A stretch of 64,000 nucleotides of DNA from Panulirus ornatus. Taxonomy: Eukaryota > Arthropoda > Malacostraca > Decapoda > Palinuridae. The position numbers and the translations under genes were made by a program. Numbering within the stretch: the stretch's first letter is position 1; each line of letters starts with the position of its first letter. This document shows positions 33,027-43,945 of the stretch, piece by piece. The notes under the pieces are model-generated. The model did not search any database and was not told the DNA's origin. It saw nothing but the letters and a program-made list of their open reading frames with translations. Location: the NCBI RefSeq assembly GCF_036320965.1, contig NC_092286.1, forward strand, positions 26,775,189 to 26,839,188, written 5' to 3'.

Positions 33027-33628
33027 TTTATACTTTGTCGCTGTCTCCCGCGTTTGCGAGGTAGCGCAAGGAAACAGACAAAAGAAATGGCCCAACCCAC
33101 CCCCATACACATGTATATACATACGTCCACACACGCAAATATACATACCTACACAGCTTTCCATGGTTTACCCCAGACGCTTCACATGCCCTGATTCAAT
33201 CCACTGACAGCACGTCAACCCCGGTATACCACATCGCTCCAATTCACTCTATTCCTTGCCCTCCTTTCACCCTCCTGCATGTTCAGGCCCCGATCACACA
33301 AAATCTTCTTCACTCCATCTTTCCACCTCCAATTTGGTCTCCCTCTTCTCCTCGTTTCCTCCACCTCCGACACATATATCCTCTTGGTCAATCTTTCCTC
33401 ACTCATTCTCTCCATGTGCCCAAACCATTTCAAAACACCCTCTTCTGCTCTCTCAACCACGCTCTTTTTATTTCCACACATCTCTCTTACCCTTACGTTA
33501 CTTACTCGATCAAACCACCTCACACCACACATTGTCCTCAAACATCTCATTTCCAGCACATCCATCCTCCTGTGCACCACTCTATCCATAACCCACGCCT
33601 CGCAACCATACAACCATACAACATTGTT
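33020..33628 (-). mobile_element. LINE type A 3' part of a twin-primed copy
   Basis: T run, 3' UTR, C-terminal codons up to TMLYGCEAW on the minus strand. A 9-bp stutter (ACCATACAACCATACAAC) lies next to the junction at about 33628, where inverted RT sequence begins. Confidence 0.85.
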
Positions 33629-34568
33629 GCAGTGGAAGTTATTAAAAAAGGGGGTGACTGTATTGTTGACTGGTTGGTAAGGTTATTTAATGTATGTATG
33701 ACTCATGGTGAGGTGCCTGAGGATTGGCGGAATGCGTGCATAGTGCAATTGTACAAAGGCAAAGGGGATAAGAGTGAGTGCTCAAATTACAGAGTTATAA
33801 GTTTGTTGAGTATTCCAGGTAAATTATATGGGAGGGTATTGATTGAGAGGGTGAAGGCATGTACAGAGCATCAGATTGGGGAAGAGCAGTGTGGTTTCAG
33901 AAGTGGTAGAGGATGTGTGGATCAGGTGTTTGCTTTGAAGAATGTATGTGAGAAATACTTAGAAAAGCAAATGGATTTGTATGTAGCATTTATGGATCTG
34001 GAGAAGGCATATGATAGAGTTGATAGAGATGCTCTGTGGAAGGTATTAAGAATATATGGTGTCGGAGGCAAGTTGTTAGAATCAGTGAAAAGTTTTTATC
34101 GAGGATGTAAGGCATATGTACGTGTAGGAAGAGAGGAAAGTGATTGGTTCTCAGTGAATGTAGGTTTGCGGCAGGGGTGTGTGATGTCTCCATGGTTGTT
34201 TAATTTGTTTATGGATGGGGTTGTTAGGGAGGTGAATGCAAGAGTTTTGGAAAGAGGGGCAAGTATGAAGTCTGTTGGGGATGAGAGAGCTTGGGAAGTG
34301 AGTCAGTTGTTGTTCGCTGATGATACAGCGCTGGTGGCTGATTCATGTGAGAAACTGCAGAAGCTGGTGACTGAGTTTGGTAAAGTGTGTGAAAGAAGAA
34401 AGTTAAGAGTAAATGTGAATAAGAGCAAGGTTATTAGGTACAGTAGGGTTGAGGGTCAAGTCAATTGGGAGGTGAGTTTGAATGGAGAAAAACTGGAGGA
34501 AGTGAAGTGTTTTAGATATCTGGGAGTGGATCTGGCAGCGGATGGAACCATGGAAGCGGAAGTGGATC
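33629..34568 (+). mobile_element. LINE RT segment: inverted 5' part of the twin-primed copy
   Basis: Plus strand from AVEVIKKGGDC through motif A (FMDLEKAYDRVD), motif B (GLRQGCVMSPWLF) and motif C (LLFADDTALV) to ADGTMEAEVDH, ending at GTGGATCAT. It lacks only about 40 residues relative to the start of the adjoining 3' part. The open frame passing through the junction (33416-34681) is a chance fusion. Confidence 0.85.
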
Positions 34569-34817
34569 ATATATATGTATATATATATTTTTTTTTTCAT
34601 ACTATCCGCCATTTTCTGCGTATTTCCGTATTCCCTGCATGTCGTAGAAGGCAACTAAAAGTGGAGGGAGCGGGTGGCTGAAAATCCTCCCCTCTCATTT
34701 TTTTTTTTTTTCCAAAGGAAGGAACAGAGAAGGGGGCCTGGTATGGATATTCCCTCAAAGGCCCAGTCCTCTGTTCTTAACGCTACCTCGCTAATGCGGG
34801 AAATGGCGAATAGTATG

Positions 34818-34848
<31 letters not shown>

Positions 34849-34855
34849 TATTGGG
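34569..34855 (+). mobile_element. fold-back copy of the short element between (AT)n runs
   Basis: Starts with (AT)n, a T run and CATACTATCCGCCATTT (minus-strand tail), then switches at about 34614 to the plus-strand body (GTATTCCCTGCATGTCG) and ends GGAAATGGCGAATAGTATG, a run of A and (AT)n. The two ends are therefore inverted repeats of about 30 bp plus the homopolymer and AT runs. The head is missing. Confidence 0.75.
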
Positions 34856-36243
34856 GAAGAGCAGTGTGGTTTCAGAAGTGGTAGAGGATGTGTGGATCAG
34901 GTGTTTGCTTTGAAGAATGTATGTGAGAAATACTTAGAAAAGCAAATGGATTTGTATGTAGCATTTATGGATCTGGAGAAGGCATATGATAGAGTTGATA
35001 GAGATGCTCTGTGGAAGGTATTAAGAATATATGGTGTGGGAGGCAAGTTGTTAGAAGCAGTGAAAAGTTTTTATCGAGGATGTAAGGCATGTGTACGTGT
35101 AGGAAGAGAGGAAAGTGATTGGTTCTCAGTGAATGTAGGTTTGCGGCAGGGGTGTGTGATGTCTCCATGGTTGTTTAATTTGTTTATGGATGGGGTTGTT
35201 AGGGAGGTGAATGCAAGAGTTTTGGAAAGAGGGGCAAGTATGAAGTCTGTTGGGGATGAGAGAGCTTGGGAAGTGAGTCAGTTGTTGTTCGCTGATGATA
35301 CAGCACTGGTGGCTGATTCATGTGAGAAACTGCAGAAGCTGGTGACTGAGTTTGGTAAAGTGTGTGAAAGAAGAAAGTTAAGAGTAAATGTGAACAAGAG
35401 CAAGGTTATTAGGTACAGTAGGGTTGAGGGTCAAGTCAATTGGGAGGTGAGTTTGAATGGAGAACAACTGGAGGAAGTGAAGTGTTTTAGATATCTGGGA
35501 GTGGATCTGGCAGCGGATGGAACCATGGAAGTGGAAGTGGATCATAGGGTGGGGGAGGGGGCGAAAATTCTGGGAGCCTTGAAGAATGTGTGGAAGTCGA
35601 GAACATTATCTCGGAAAGCAAAAATGGGTATGTTTGAAGGAATAGTGGTTCCAACAATGTTGTATGGTTGCGAGGCGTGGACTATGGATAGAGTTGTGCG
35701 CAGGAGGATGGATGTGCTGGAAATGAGATGTTTGAGGACAATGTGTGGTGTGAGGTGGTTTGATCGAGTAATTACCGTAAGGGTAAGAGAGATGTGTGGA
35801 AATAAAAAGAGTGTGGTTGAGAGAGCAGAAGAGGGTGTTTTGAAATGGTTTGGGCACATGGAGAGAATGAGTGAGGAAAGATTGACCAAGAGGATATACG
35901 TGTCGGAGGTGGAGGGAACGAGGAGAAGAGGGAGACCAAATTGGAGGTGGAAAGATGGAGTGAAAAAGATTCTGTGTGATCGGGGCCTGAACATGCAGGA
36001 GGGTGAAAGGAGGGCAAGGAATAGAGTGAATTGGAGCGATGTGGTATACCGGGGTTGATGTGCTGTCAGTGGATTGAATCAGGGCATGTGAAGCGTCTGG
36101 GGTAAACCATGGAAAGCTGTGTAGGTATGTATATTTGCGTGTGTGGATGTATGTATGTACATGTGTATGGGGGTGGGTTGGGCCATTTCTTTCGTCTGTT
36201 TCCTTGCGCTACCTCGCAAACGCGGGAGACAAAAAAAGAAAAA
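34856..36243 (+). mobile_element. LINE type A, RT second half to tail
   Basis: Begins at IGEEQCGFRSGRGC directly after (AT)n. Open frame of 388 codons from 34892 to 36058 covering motif A (FMDLEKAYDRVD), motif B (GLRQGCVMSPWLF), motif C (LLFADDTALV), YLGVDLAADG and the GRPNWRWKDG C-terminus, with no stop. Then 3' UTR ending GGGAGAC and an A-rich run. It lacks the endonuclease and RT start, so it is dead. Confidence 0.88.
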
Positions 36244-36253
36244 AATATATATA

Positions 36254-36484
36254 TATCCCTGGGGATAGAGGAGAAAGAATACTTTCCACGTATTCCCTGC
36301 GTGTTGTAGAAGGCGACTAGAAGGGAAGGGAGCGGGGGGCTGGAAATCCTCCCCTCTCATTATTTTTGTTTAATTTTCCAAAAGAAGGAACAGAGAAGGG
36401 GGCCAGGTGAGGATATTCCCTCAAAGGCCCAGTTCCCTGTTCTTAACGCTACCTTGCTAATGCGGGAAATGGCGAATAGTTTGA
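36254..36484 (+). mobile_element. short LINE-like element (SINE-like), complete
   Basis: Head TATCCCTGGGGATAGAGG, GAAAGAATACTTTCCACG, GGCGACTAGAAGGGAAGG, GGAAGGAACAG-like centre, CGCTACCTTGCTAATGCGGG, GGCGAATAGTTTGAAAG. About 110 bp of the head can be aligned with the 5' UTR of the intact LINE at 51152-51265. Here the run of A at the end is lost. Confidence 0.85.
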
Positions 36485-36524
36485 AAGATGTATGGAAAGG
36501 ATCACAATTTTGCGCTTGATCAAG

Positions 36525-36560
36525 ATATTCCTATGAGTCCATGTGGACTCATAGGAATAT
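36525..36560. repeat. perfect 16-bp hairpin
   Basis: ATATTCCTATGAGTCC (36525-36540), a 4-base loop ATGT, then its exact reverse complement (36545-36560). The preceding GATCAAGATATTCCTATGAG resembles a repeat I recall from decapod sequences, which I cannot verify here. Confidence 0.9.
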
Positions 36561-36568
36561 ATATGTAT

Positions 36569-36980
36569 ATATTTTTTTCTTTATTTATTTTGTTTTGTCG
36601 CTGTCTCCCGCGGTAGCGAGGTAGCGCAAGGAAACAGACGAAAGAATGGCCCAACCCACCCACATACACATTTATATACATACACGTCCACACACGCAAA
36701 TATACATATGTATACCTCTCAACATATACATATATATACACACACAGACACATGCATATATACACGTCTTGAACACCTTTACCCGCGTCAGCAAGGTAGC
36801 GTCAGGAAACAGAAACAGGCGACGAGAGACCCATTTTTTTTGTATAAATGCATGTACATTCTTGCACATACACATACATATAAGTATACCATATACACAT
36901 GTACCTACTTGTACATACACATGAACAAACATATACACTTATACACATTTACATATTCATACTTGCTTGCCTTCATCTAC
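36569..36980 (-). mobile_element. LINE type B 3' UTR pieces
   Basis: TTGTCGCTGTCTCCCGCGGT, GCGAGGTAGCGCAAGG and the CACACGCAAATATACATA block are the antisense of the type-B 3' UTR. A second tail-like block (CCCGCGTCAGCAAGGTAGCG) follows at about 36783, then ACATACA-rich sequence. No coding part. Confidence 0.75.
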
Positions 36981-36983
36981 GCA

Positions 36984-37213
36984 TATGAATGTTAATGGGT
37001 TGTCTAGTGAGAGTTAAAGAGGGAGCTTGTGGAGAAATTTGAAAGTTATAGTTTGTATGTGCTGTGAATTGGGTAAACCCATATACTAGGGTGTGTATGG
37101 GGTGAGAATGGAAATGATGGATGGAGAGTGTGGGAGTGCATTGAAGGAGTGATATGGATGGAAATGAATTAAGATTATCGTGGAAGAGGGAATGAAGGAT
37201 GACCCATTCTGAT
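36984..37213 (+). mobile_element. older LINE family, start of endonuclease
   Basis: Plus-strand reading MNVNGLSSES (with shifts) followed by LWRNLKVIVCMCCELGK matches the opening of an APE endonuclease of a diverged LINE. It is interrupted at 37213 by a young LINE and resumes at 38523. Confidence 0.6.
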
Positions 37214-38522
37214 TTTTTTTTTTGCTGTCTCCCGCGTTTGCGAGGTAGCACAAGGAAACAGACGAAAGAAATGGCCCAACCCACCCCCATACACATGTAT
37301 ATACATACACGTCCACAGATGCAAATATACATACCCATACATCTCAATGTACACATATATATACACACACAGACACATATATATACACATGCACACAATT
37401 CACACTGTCTGCCTTTATTCATTCCCATTGCCACCTCGCCTCACATGGAATAACATCCCCCTCCCCCCTCATGTGTGCGAGGTAGCACTAGGAAAAGACA
37501 ACAAAGGCCCCATTCGTTCACACTCAGTCTCTAGCTGTCATGCAATAATGCCCTAAACCACAGCTCCCTTTCCACATCCAGGCCCCACAGAACTTTCCAT
37601 GGTTTACCCCAGATGCTTCACATGCCCTGATTCAATCCATTGACATCACGTCGACATACATACATTAAATAACCTTACCAACCAGTCAACAATACAGTCA
37701 CCCCCTTTTTTAATAAATTCCACTCCAATACCATCCAAACCTGCTGCCTTACTGGCTTTCATCTTCCGCAAAGCTTTTACTACCCCTTCTCTGTTTACCA
37801 AATCATTTTCCCTAACCCTCTCACTTTGCGCACCACCTCTACCAAAACACCCTATATCTGCCACTCTTATCATCAAACACATTCAACAAACCTTCAAAAT
37901 ACTCACTCCATCTCCTTCTCACATCACCACTACTTGTTATCACCTCCCCATTAGCCCCCTTCACTGAAGTTCCCATTTGCTCCCCTGTCTTACGCACTTT
38001 ATTTACCTCCTTCCAGAACATCTTTTTATTCTCCCTAAAATTTAATGGTACTCTCTCACCCCAACTCTCATTTGCCTTCTTTTTCACCTCTTGCACCTTT
38101 CTCTTGACCTCTGTCTCTTGACCTCCTGTCTCTTTCTTTTATACATCTCCCACTCATTTGCATTTTTTCCCTGCAAAAATCGTCCAAATGCCTCTCTCTT
38201 CTCTTTCACTAATAATCTTACTTCTTCATCCCACCACTCACTACCCTTTCTAATCAACCCACCTCCCACACTTCTCATGCCACAAGCATCTTTTGCGCAA
38301 GCCATCACTGCTTCCCTAAATACATCCCATTCCTCCCCCACTCCCCTTACCTCCTTTGTTCTCACTTTTTTCCGTTCTGTACTCAGTCTCTCCTGGTACA
38401 TCCTCACACAAGCTCACTTACTCTCACCACCCTCTTCACCCCAACATTCACTCTTCTTTTCTGAAAACCCATACAAATCTTCACCTTAGCCTCCACAAGA
38501 TAATGATCAGACATCCCTCCAG
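37214..38522 (-). mobile_element. LINE type B with RT deleted, inserted in the older LINE
   Basis: T run, type-B 3' UTR (37220-37650), then a direct join at about 37654 to the VRLFNVCM block and on through the linker to the endonuclease end (SDHYLVEAK at about 38510). The RT from VCMT to VVYW is missing. TTCTGAT flanks it at 37207-37213 and 38523-38529, a 7-bp target duplication. A 13-bp internal duplication (GACCTCTGTCTCTTGACCTCCTG region, about 38106-38128) also breaks the linker. Confidence 0.85.
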
Positions 38523-40880
38523 TTCTGATATCACTTAGAATATTGGAGGGTGTAACAGAGCAGGGATGGAATGGATCAAGAATACTGTGGGTGAAAGGAA
38601 AGATTGGAAAAGTGAAGCATGCATGGGTATGTATGTATGTATGCACCTTTGAAAATGAAGACTGTATGTGGTAAGGAATTTGTATGACTGTATAAATGGG
38701 TTTCATGAGAAGAGAAAAATGGTTGTAATGGATGACAGGAATGTATAGGTGGGATGTGATGAAATTGGCAAGATAGTTGGCAAATGGGGAGTGCCTGAAG
38801 TAAATAAGTGGAAGGTATCTTGTGGATGTCTGTGATGAGAGGGGTTTATTCCTTGTCAACATCTTTTTTTCAACACAAGATGATCCACAAATATACGTAG
38901 ATGAGAAATGATGGAAGGGAAGAACAAATGGCTTTGACTGACCATGAGATGAAAGTTTCAAAAGGGTTGTGCTTGATACTAGAGTTATGAGAAGATTCTC
39001 TGAAGATTCTGATCTTTTTACAGTTCTTATGGAGGTGAGGATCAGGGAGAAGTAGAGATATGGTGTAAGGAAGAATGGAGAGGAAATTGTACTGGAATGA
39101 TGGGGAAAAAGTAGAGGTGAATGTAAGGTGGAAATGTAAGTGTGAGAAGTAAGGAAGGGGAGTTGCTGAATCAAAAGGAGGAAGTGAAGGGAAGATAGAA
39201 GGAGTACTTTGAAGAACTGATGAACATAGAAGGTGAGACATCAATTGTTACATGCATTGGTATGAAGGATGGAAGGAAAAGGGTACAAATACAAGGGTTG
39301 ATAGCATGAAGGGTGGTAAAATGGGCAGTAATGAATGACATGAAGGGTGGTAAAATGGGCAGTAATGAGGTTGAACGTAGGAAAGGCACTTGGAGTGGAT
39401 AGGATTATGGCTGAATCGTTGAAGTATGAAGGAGAAATTGCGATAAAGTGGATGCATTTGATATGTAATTTATTATAGAAGCAGAAGGTTGTTCCTGAGA
39501 ATTGGGTAAAACCTATTATTTTTCATTCATTTTGGGAAAACACTCTAAGGATGTATTTAGCAATTATTGGGGAATAAGCCTGTTCACTGTACCATGAAGA
39601 GTGTATGCAAGAATTTTGATTGACAGAGTGATAAAAGTTACTGAAAGAAGAATGTGAGGAGCAAGGGGCTTTCAGGAAAGGTAGGGGATGTGTGGATCAG
39701 ATTTTTTTGGTGAGAATGACTGTGGAAAAGTATCTAACAAAAGGTAAGAGGCTGTAAGCAGTTTTTTTAGATCTTGAGAAAGTGTACGATAAGAGTTGAG
39801 TTGAGTGCAATTTGGGATGTGTTAAGGATAGTTGGGGTAGGAGGGTAAATTTTGAATAGTGTGAAAACTTTCTAAGGGGGAGCAAACAGTTTACATTTGG
39901 AAGTGAGGCAGGGCTGTGTGATGTTACCTTGGCTTTATATTGTATATATATGTGGAATGATAAGGAAGAGTAAAGCAAAATTAGGGAAAGTGGGTATAGT
40001 TGTGAGATATGGTGGCTAGTGACAAGCCTGTTTGCAGATAATACTGTGTTGTTTGCTGAGAGTGAAGAGGAGTTGCAGAAGGTTGTAAGTGTGTTTTATG
40101 GTGCATGTAACCTTAGGTGATTGAAGTTAAATGTGAATAGAAGTAAAGTAATGTTGAGTGAAAGTGTAGATTTTGCAAAGCCCTATGAAGTGCTAAAAGA
40201 AAGTGTACTAAACTGTGTTACAGATATGGGAGTAGAAAGACTGAAATGATGACAGAATTTGAGTATTTAGGAGCTATTTTAGGTAACTTTGGTGATATGG
40301 AGGGAGAGATACAAGAGAGAGAGCAGGACAGTATAGAAGAGTCATTGGATCCCCTAACAGAATAATGCAGGATTGAGGTGTAAATATGGAAATAGAGAAA
40401 AATATTAGTAGACAGCATAGTCTTCCTGACCCTGACCTGTATATCCGAAACGGACATGGAGTGAGTCAGAGTCACAGCAGAGGTCAAGACTCCAGACTGT
40501 GGGATTGAGATGTTTGAGAAGAGCATGTGATATGATGAGAGAGAATGAAGAAAGAAAGGTGTGTAAGAGATTTAGTAATGGCAGGGAAAACAGAGGGAAT
40601 AAATTGTGGAGTGGTAGAGTGTGTGAAACATAATGGTTTGAGATGGTTTGGGCTTGTGGAAAGAATGCAAGGATAGTGTATGGTTAAAGGGGATGGTTTT
40701 GGAAGATCACCTGTGACTGAGGGAAGTAGAGTTGAAGAGTACTAGAGTGAAAATGGTGTAAGAATGTGTGGAATGGTGTATTTGAGGAGGCATTTAAGGA
40801 CGGATAAGTGAAGACTCTTTTCCCATGGCCATCCCTTAATGGGAGTTCCCAGAGGGAATGGGCATTAGAGATTAAGATCG
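38523..40880 (+). mobile_element. older LINE family, endonuclease end, RT and (GATA)n tail
   Basis: Broken frames give WVCMYAPLKMKT (YAP block), VVMDDRNV (GDLN-like), KALGVDRIMAESLKYEGE, FRKGRGCVDQIF, motif A DLEKVYDK, motif B VRQGCVMLPWL, motif C LFADNTVLFAE, LKLNVNRSKVMLSE, EYLGAILGNFGDME and GLRWFGLVERMQG. Order is that of an endonuclease-RT LINE related to but distinct from the abundant family. Ends near GAGATTAAGATCGATAGATAG. Dozens of stops and shifts; no function. Confidence 0.8.
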
Positions 40881-41273
40881 ATAGATAGATAGTTTTAGTG
40901 TGACCAAGAGTAAGACTACAAATGTGACACAGATATAAGAAGATTTTATGATCATTTCTTTGTTGCTCCTAAGTAAGGGCATCAGCACTTTCTTGGACAG
41001 TTTGTACACAATAGTACTATTAGTTTTTCTTTTCCACTGAGAAGCTGTAGTGAGCTGTTTTTCTAGTCCATTCATTTTACTGCATAGAAGGTTATCCAAG
41101 TGCATTATTGAATGGTATCTTTCAGTTCCATTGTTTGGAAAATGTAGCAGCAGTGACTCAGTTTTACAGGTGAATTTTGTGTAATTTGGCTTTCACACAG
41201 CTGATGATGTTTAGTTGCACTTTTTCTCAAATATGTTTGAATGTGGGCATAATATATTTTCTTTGATTATTAG
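40881..41273 (+). other. host intron end before the second exon
   Basis: Short GATA run, then unique AT-rich sequence. Ends in TTTGATTATTAG, the splice acceptor for the exon at 41274. Confidence 0.6.
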
Positions 41274-41472
41274 ACTGAAAGAAGAACTAAAGCGACAAGA
41301 AGAGCAGCGGAGAAACTTAGAAGCTCTAAGACGTCAGCATGAGGAGGAAACACAGAGGCTAGAGGAGGAGAGGCGAAAGATAAGAGAAGAGCAGTTAAGA
41401 AGACAAGAAGAAATGAGAAGAATTGAAGAGGAGAAAATCAGAAAGGAAGAAGAAGAACAAAGGAAGATCCTG
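41274..41472 (+). CDS. host gene exon 2 of 3 seen: charged helical segment
   Basis: Acceptor TAG at 41271-41273, donor GTATGA from 41473. Its first base completes the AG of the previous exon to AGA (Arg). It then codes 66 residues: LKEELKRQEEQRRNLEALRR, QHEEETQRLEEERRKIREEQ, then LRRQEEMRRIEEEKIRKEEE and EQRKIL. The composition (mostly Glu, Arg, Lys, Gln with Leu/Ile every few residues) predicts a continuous helix. It ends in phase 0, which fits the next exon. The GTATGA donor forms an in-frame stop if unspliced. The protein family is not certain. Confidence 0.82.
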
Positions 41473-41690
41473 GTATGAAAAATATTAAGTGTATGTTCGT
41501 TTGATAGTTACATAAATCATACAGGTTGAACCTTCTTAAGCCAGCAAACTTGGAACTATAGCAATGGTAGACTGTGAATTTTCTGGTTTATGGATGGTCC
41601 CACATAAGCCATAGTCTTTGAGAAAAATTATCTCGCATATCATAGACACACATTTTATTTATGGAGAGGTGGGGGAGGTAAACACAAGCA
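41473..41690 (+). other. host intron, unassigned repeat-like start
   Basis: CAGGTTGAACCTTCTTAAGC and TGGTCCCACATAAGCC have the look of a decayed DNA-transposon end, but I found no partner end. Confidence 0.4.
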
Positions 41691-42250
41691 AGTATGCTGT
41701 CTCTAAGGAGTCTGTGGTGATACCATAATCTTGTGCAAAGCATCTTTCATTGAGTCATACAATCTGGTCAGCCTGACAAGGTAGGTAAGAATCTCTGATG
41801 CCTTGCCTATGAACAAAGTCTGGGAATGCATCTTGGTCCTTTTATTGAGTTGGTAGCCCAAAGCTTGATCCTTAAATTGATATATGAAAACCTTATTCTT
41901 GTCAGTTTCCTTAAACTTTGGCAGTTTGGGAAAACTGGGAATTGTATAGGTTGAAGGAGGGTTGGCAGTTTGGATTAGGTATGGTTGAACTGGAACTTGG
42001 GCATGTGAAATAGTGAGGGCTAGGGCATTTGTTCTTGTTTGATCTTCAGTTGTAACCTTCTGTTGTTGTTTTTTCTTTTCCTCTTACCATTGGGCTTCTT
42101 TCTTCCCCTGGGTGTCATCTATCTACCTCTGGCCATCTTCCCTCTCTTGGGATTTGTGCAGTTGCCTTTTCTCATGTTCTAGGTCTAGTTATACTGTAAT
42201 CCAGCGTCTAGCATCTTGACCTGTAATCCCCATTTCTTAGCCGAGTCCAG
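41691..42250 (-). pseudogene. possible LTR-retrotransposon gag remnant
   Basis: Minus-strand readings give a basic, Gln-rich stretch, then PSFPKLPKFKETDKNK, YQFKDQALGYQLNKR, TLFIGKASEILTYLV and LYDSMKDALHKIM. The pattern (LPKF, aromatic-x2-F, L..GKA, Y..LK.AL) is that of the capsid region in Gypsy-like gag proteins. It has stops and no LTR, protease or RT nearby. The family call is inference from motif spacing only. Confidence 0.45.
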
Positions 42251-42635
42251 GTACTGTGCCATGTTAGTGTGCTTGAACAACTTGGAGATATCAGTCTTAG
42301 GCTGGTTCCTATCCTGGGCTGATGAATTTTAGTGATTTCATGCTTTGAGCTTAATAAGCACCTTAGAATGAACCAGTATTCACTTTGCAACATTCTAATT
42401 TTGCCATTAATGATAAAATAATTTAGCACTTGTTGACACTCTTTTAATCACAGTGTAGTATAAGTTCCTAGATCCAAACATGCATTCGCAGTCAATCAAA
42501 GAAGTCCTTTTTTGGGGATCAGATTCATATCATATATGTATGTGTTTGTGTGTGTGTTTTTATGCTGAAGGCTCCAGTCATAGACAAACGTCCACATCAG
42601 AGCTGGGCCTTAATTGAAATATAAAAAGAATTTGT
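42251..42635 (+). other. host intron with short repeat relic
   Basis: Mostly unassigned. A GTGTGTTTGTGTGTGTG run (about 42540-42558) is followed by CTGAAGGCTCCAGTCATAG and CATCAGAGCTGGGCCTTA, which look like a dispersed repeat but occur only once here. Confidence 0.4.
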
Positions 42636-43945
42636 TGTAGAAGGCGACTAAAGGGGACGGGAGCGGGGGGCTGGAAACCCTCCCCTCCTTGTATTATAAC
42701 TTTTTAAAAGGGGAAACAGAAGGAGTCACGCGGGGAGTGCTCATCCTCCTCGAAGGCTCAGATTGGGGCGTCTAAATGTGTGTGGATGTAACCAAGATGA
42801 GAAAAAAAGGAGAGATAGGTAGTATGTTTGAGGAAAGGAACCTGGATGTTTTGGTTGTGAGTGAAAAACGAAGCTCAATGGTAATGGGGATGAGTGGTTT
42901 GGAAATGTCTTGGGAGTAAAGTCAGGGGTTAGTGAGAGGACAAGAGCAAGGGAAGGAGTAGCACTACTCCTGAAACACATGAGTGGTGGGAGTATGTGAT
43001 AGAGTGTATGAAAGTAAACTCTAGATTGATATGGGTAAAACTGAAAGTTGATGGAGAGAGGTGGGTGATTATTGGTGCATATGCACCTGGGCATGAGAAG
43101 AAAGATCATGAGAGGCAAGTGTTTTGGGAGCAGCTGAGTGAATGTGTTAGTAGTTTTGTTGCATGTGACCAGGTTATGGTGATGGGTAATTTGAATGTAA
43201 AGGTGAGTGATGTGGCAGTTGAGGGAATAGTTGGTGTACATGGGGTATTCAGTGTTGTAAATGGAAATGGAGAAGAGCTTGTAGATTTATGTGCTGAAAA
43301 AGGACAGATGATTGGGAATACCTGGTTTAAAAAGCGAGATATACATAAGTATACGTATGTAAATAGGAGAGATGGCCAGAGAGCGTTATTGGATTACATG
43401 CAAATAGATAGGCACGTGAAAGAGAGACTTTTGGATGTTAATGTGCTGAGAGGTGCAACTGGAGGGATGTCTGATCATTATCTTGTGGAGGCAAAGGTGA
43501 AGATTTGTATGGGTTTTCAGAAAAAAAAATGTTGTGGTGAAAAGAGTGGTGAGAGTAAGTGAGCTTGGGAAGGAGACTTGTGTGAGGAAGTATCAGGAGA
43601 GACTGATAACAGAATGGAAAACGGTGAGAATAAAGGAGGTAAGGGGAGTGGGGGAGGAATGGGATGTATTTAGGTAAGCAGTGATGTCTTGCACAAAAGA
43701 TGCTTGTGGCATGAGAAGCGTGGGAGGTGGGCAGATTAATAAAGGGTAGTGAGTGGTGGGATGAAGAAGTAAAATTATTAGTGCAAGAGAAGAGAGAGGC
43801 ATTTGAATGATTTTTGCAGGGAAATAATGCAAATGAGTGGGAGATGTATAAAAGAAAGAGGCAGGAGGTCAAGAGAAAGGTGCAAGAGGTGAAAAAGAAG
43901 GCAAATGAGAGTTGGGGTGAGAGAGTATCATTAAATTTTAGGGAG
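42636..43945 (+). mobile_element. LINE type B, 5' UTR, endonuclease and linker (outer copy, part 1)
   Basis: 5' UTR from TTGTAGAAGGCGACTAAAGG, then the endonuclease with shifts (SEKRSSMV in place of SETKLKG, GAYAPG, LNVKVSDVAVEG, LDYMQID, SDHYLVEAK). The linker stops at NFRE (43944), where a type-A LINE is inserted. The same copy resumes at 44495 with the next linker codons. Confidence 0.85.

Noticed and set aside
33416..34681. 421-codon frame that looks like a long fusion protein
   Set aside because: Its first ~65 codons are antisense LINE and its end is short-element sequence; it is a chance frame across a twin-priming junction.
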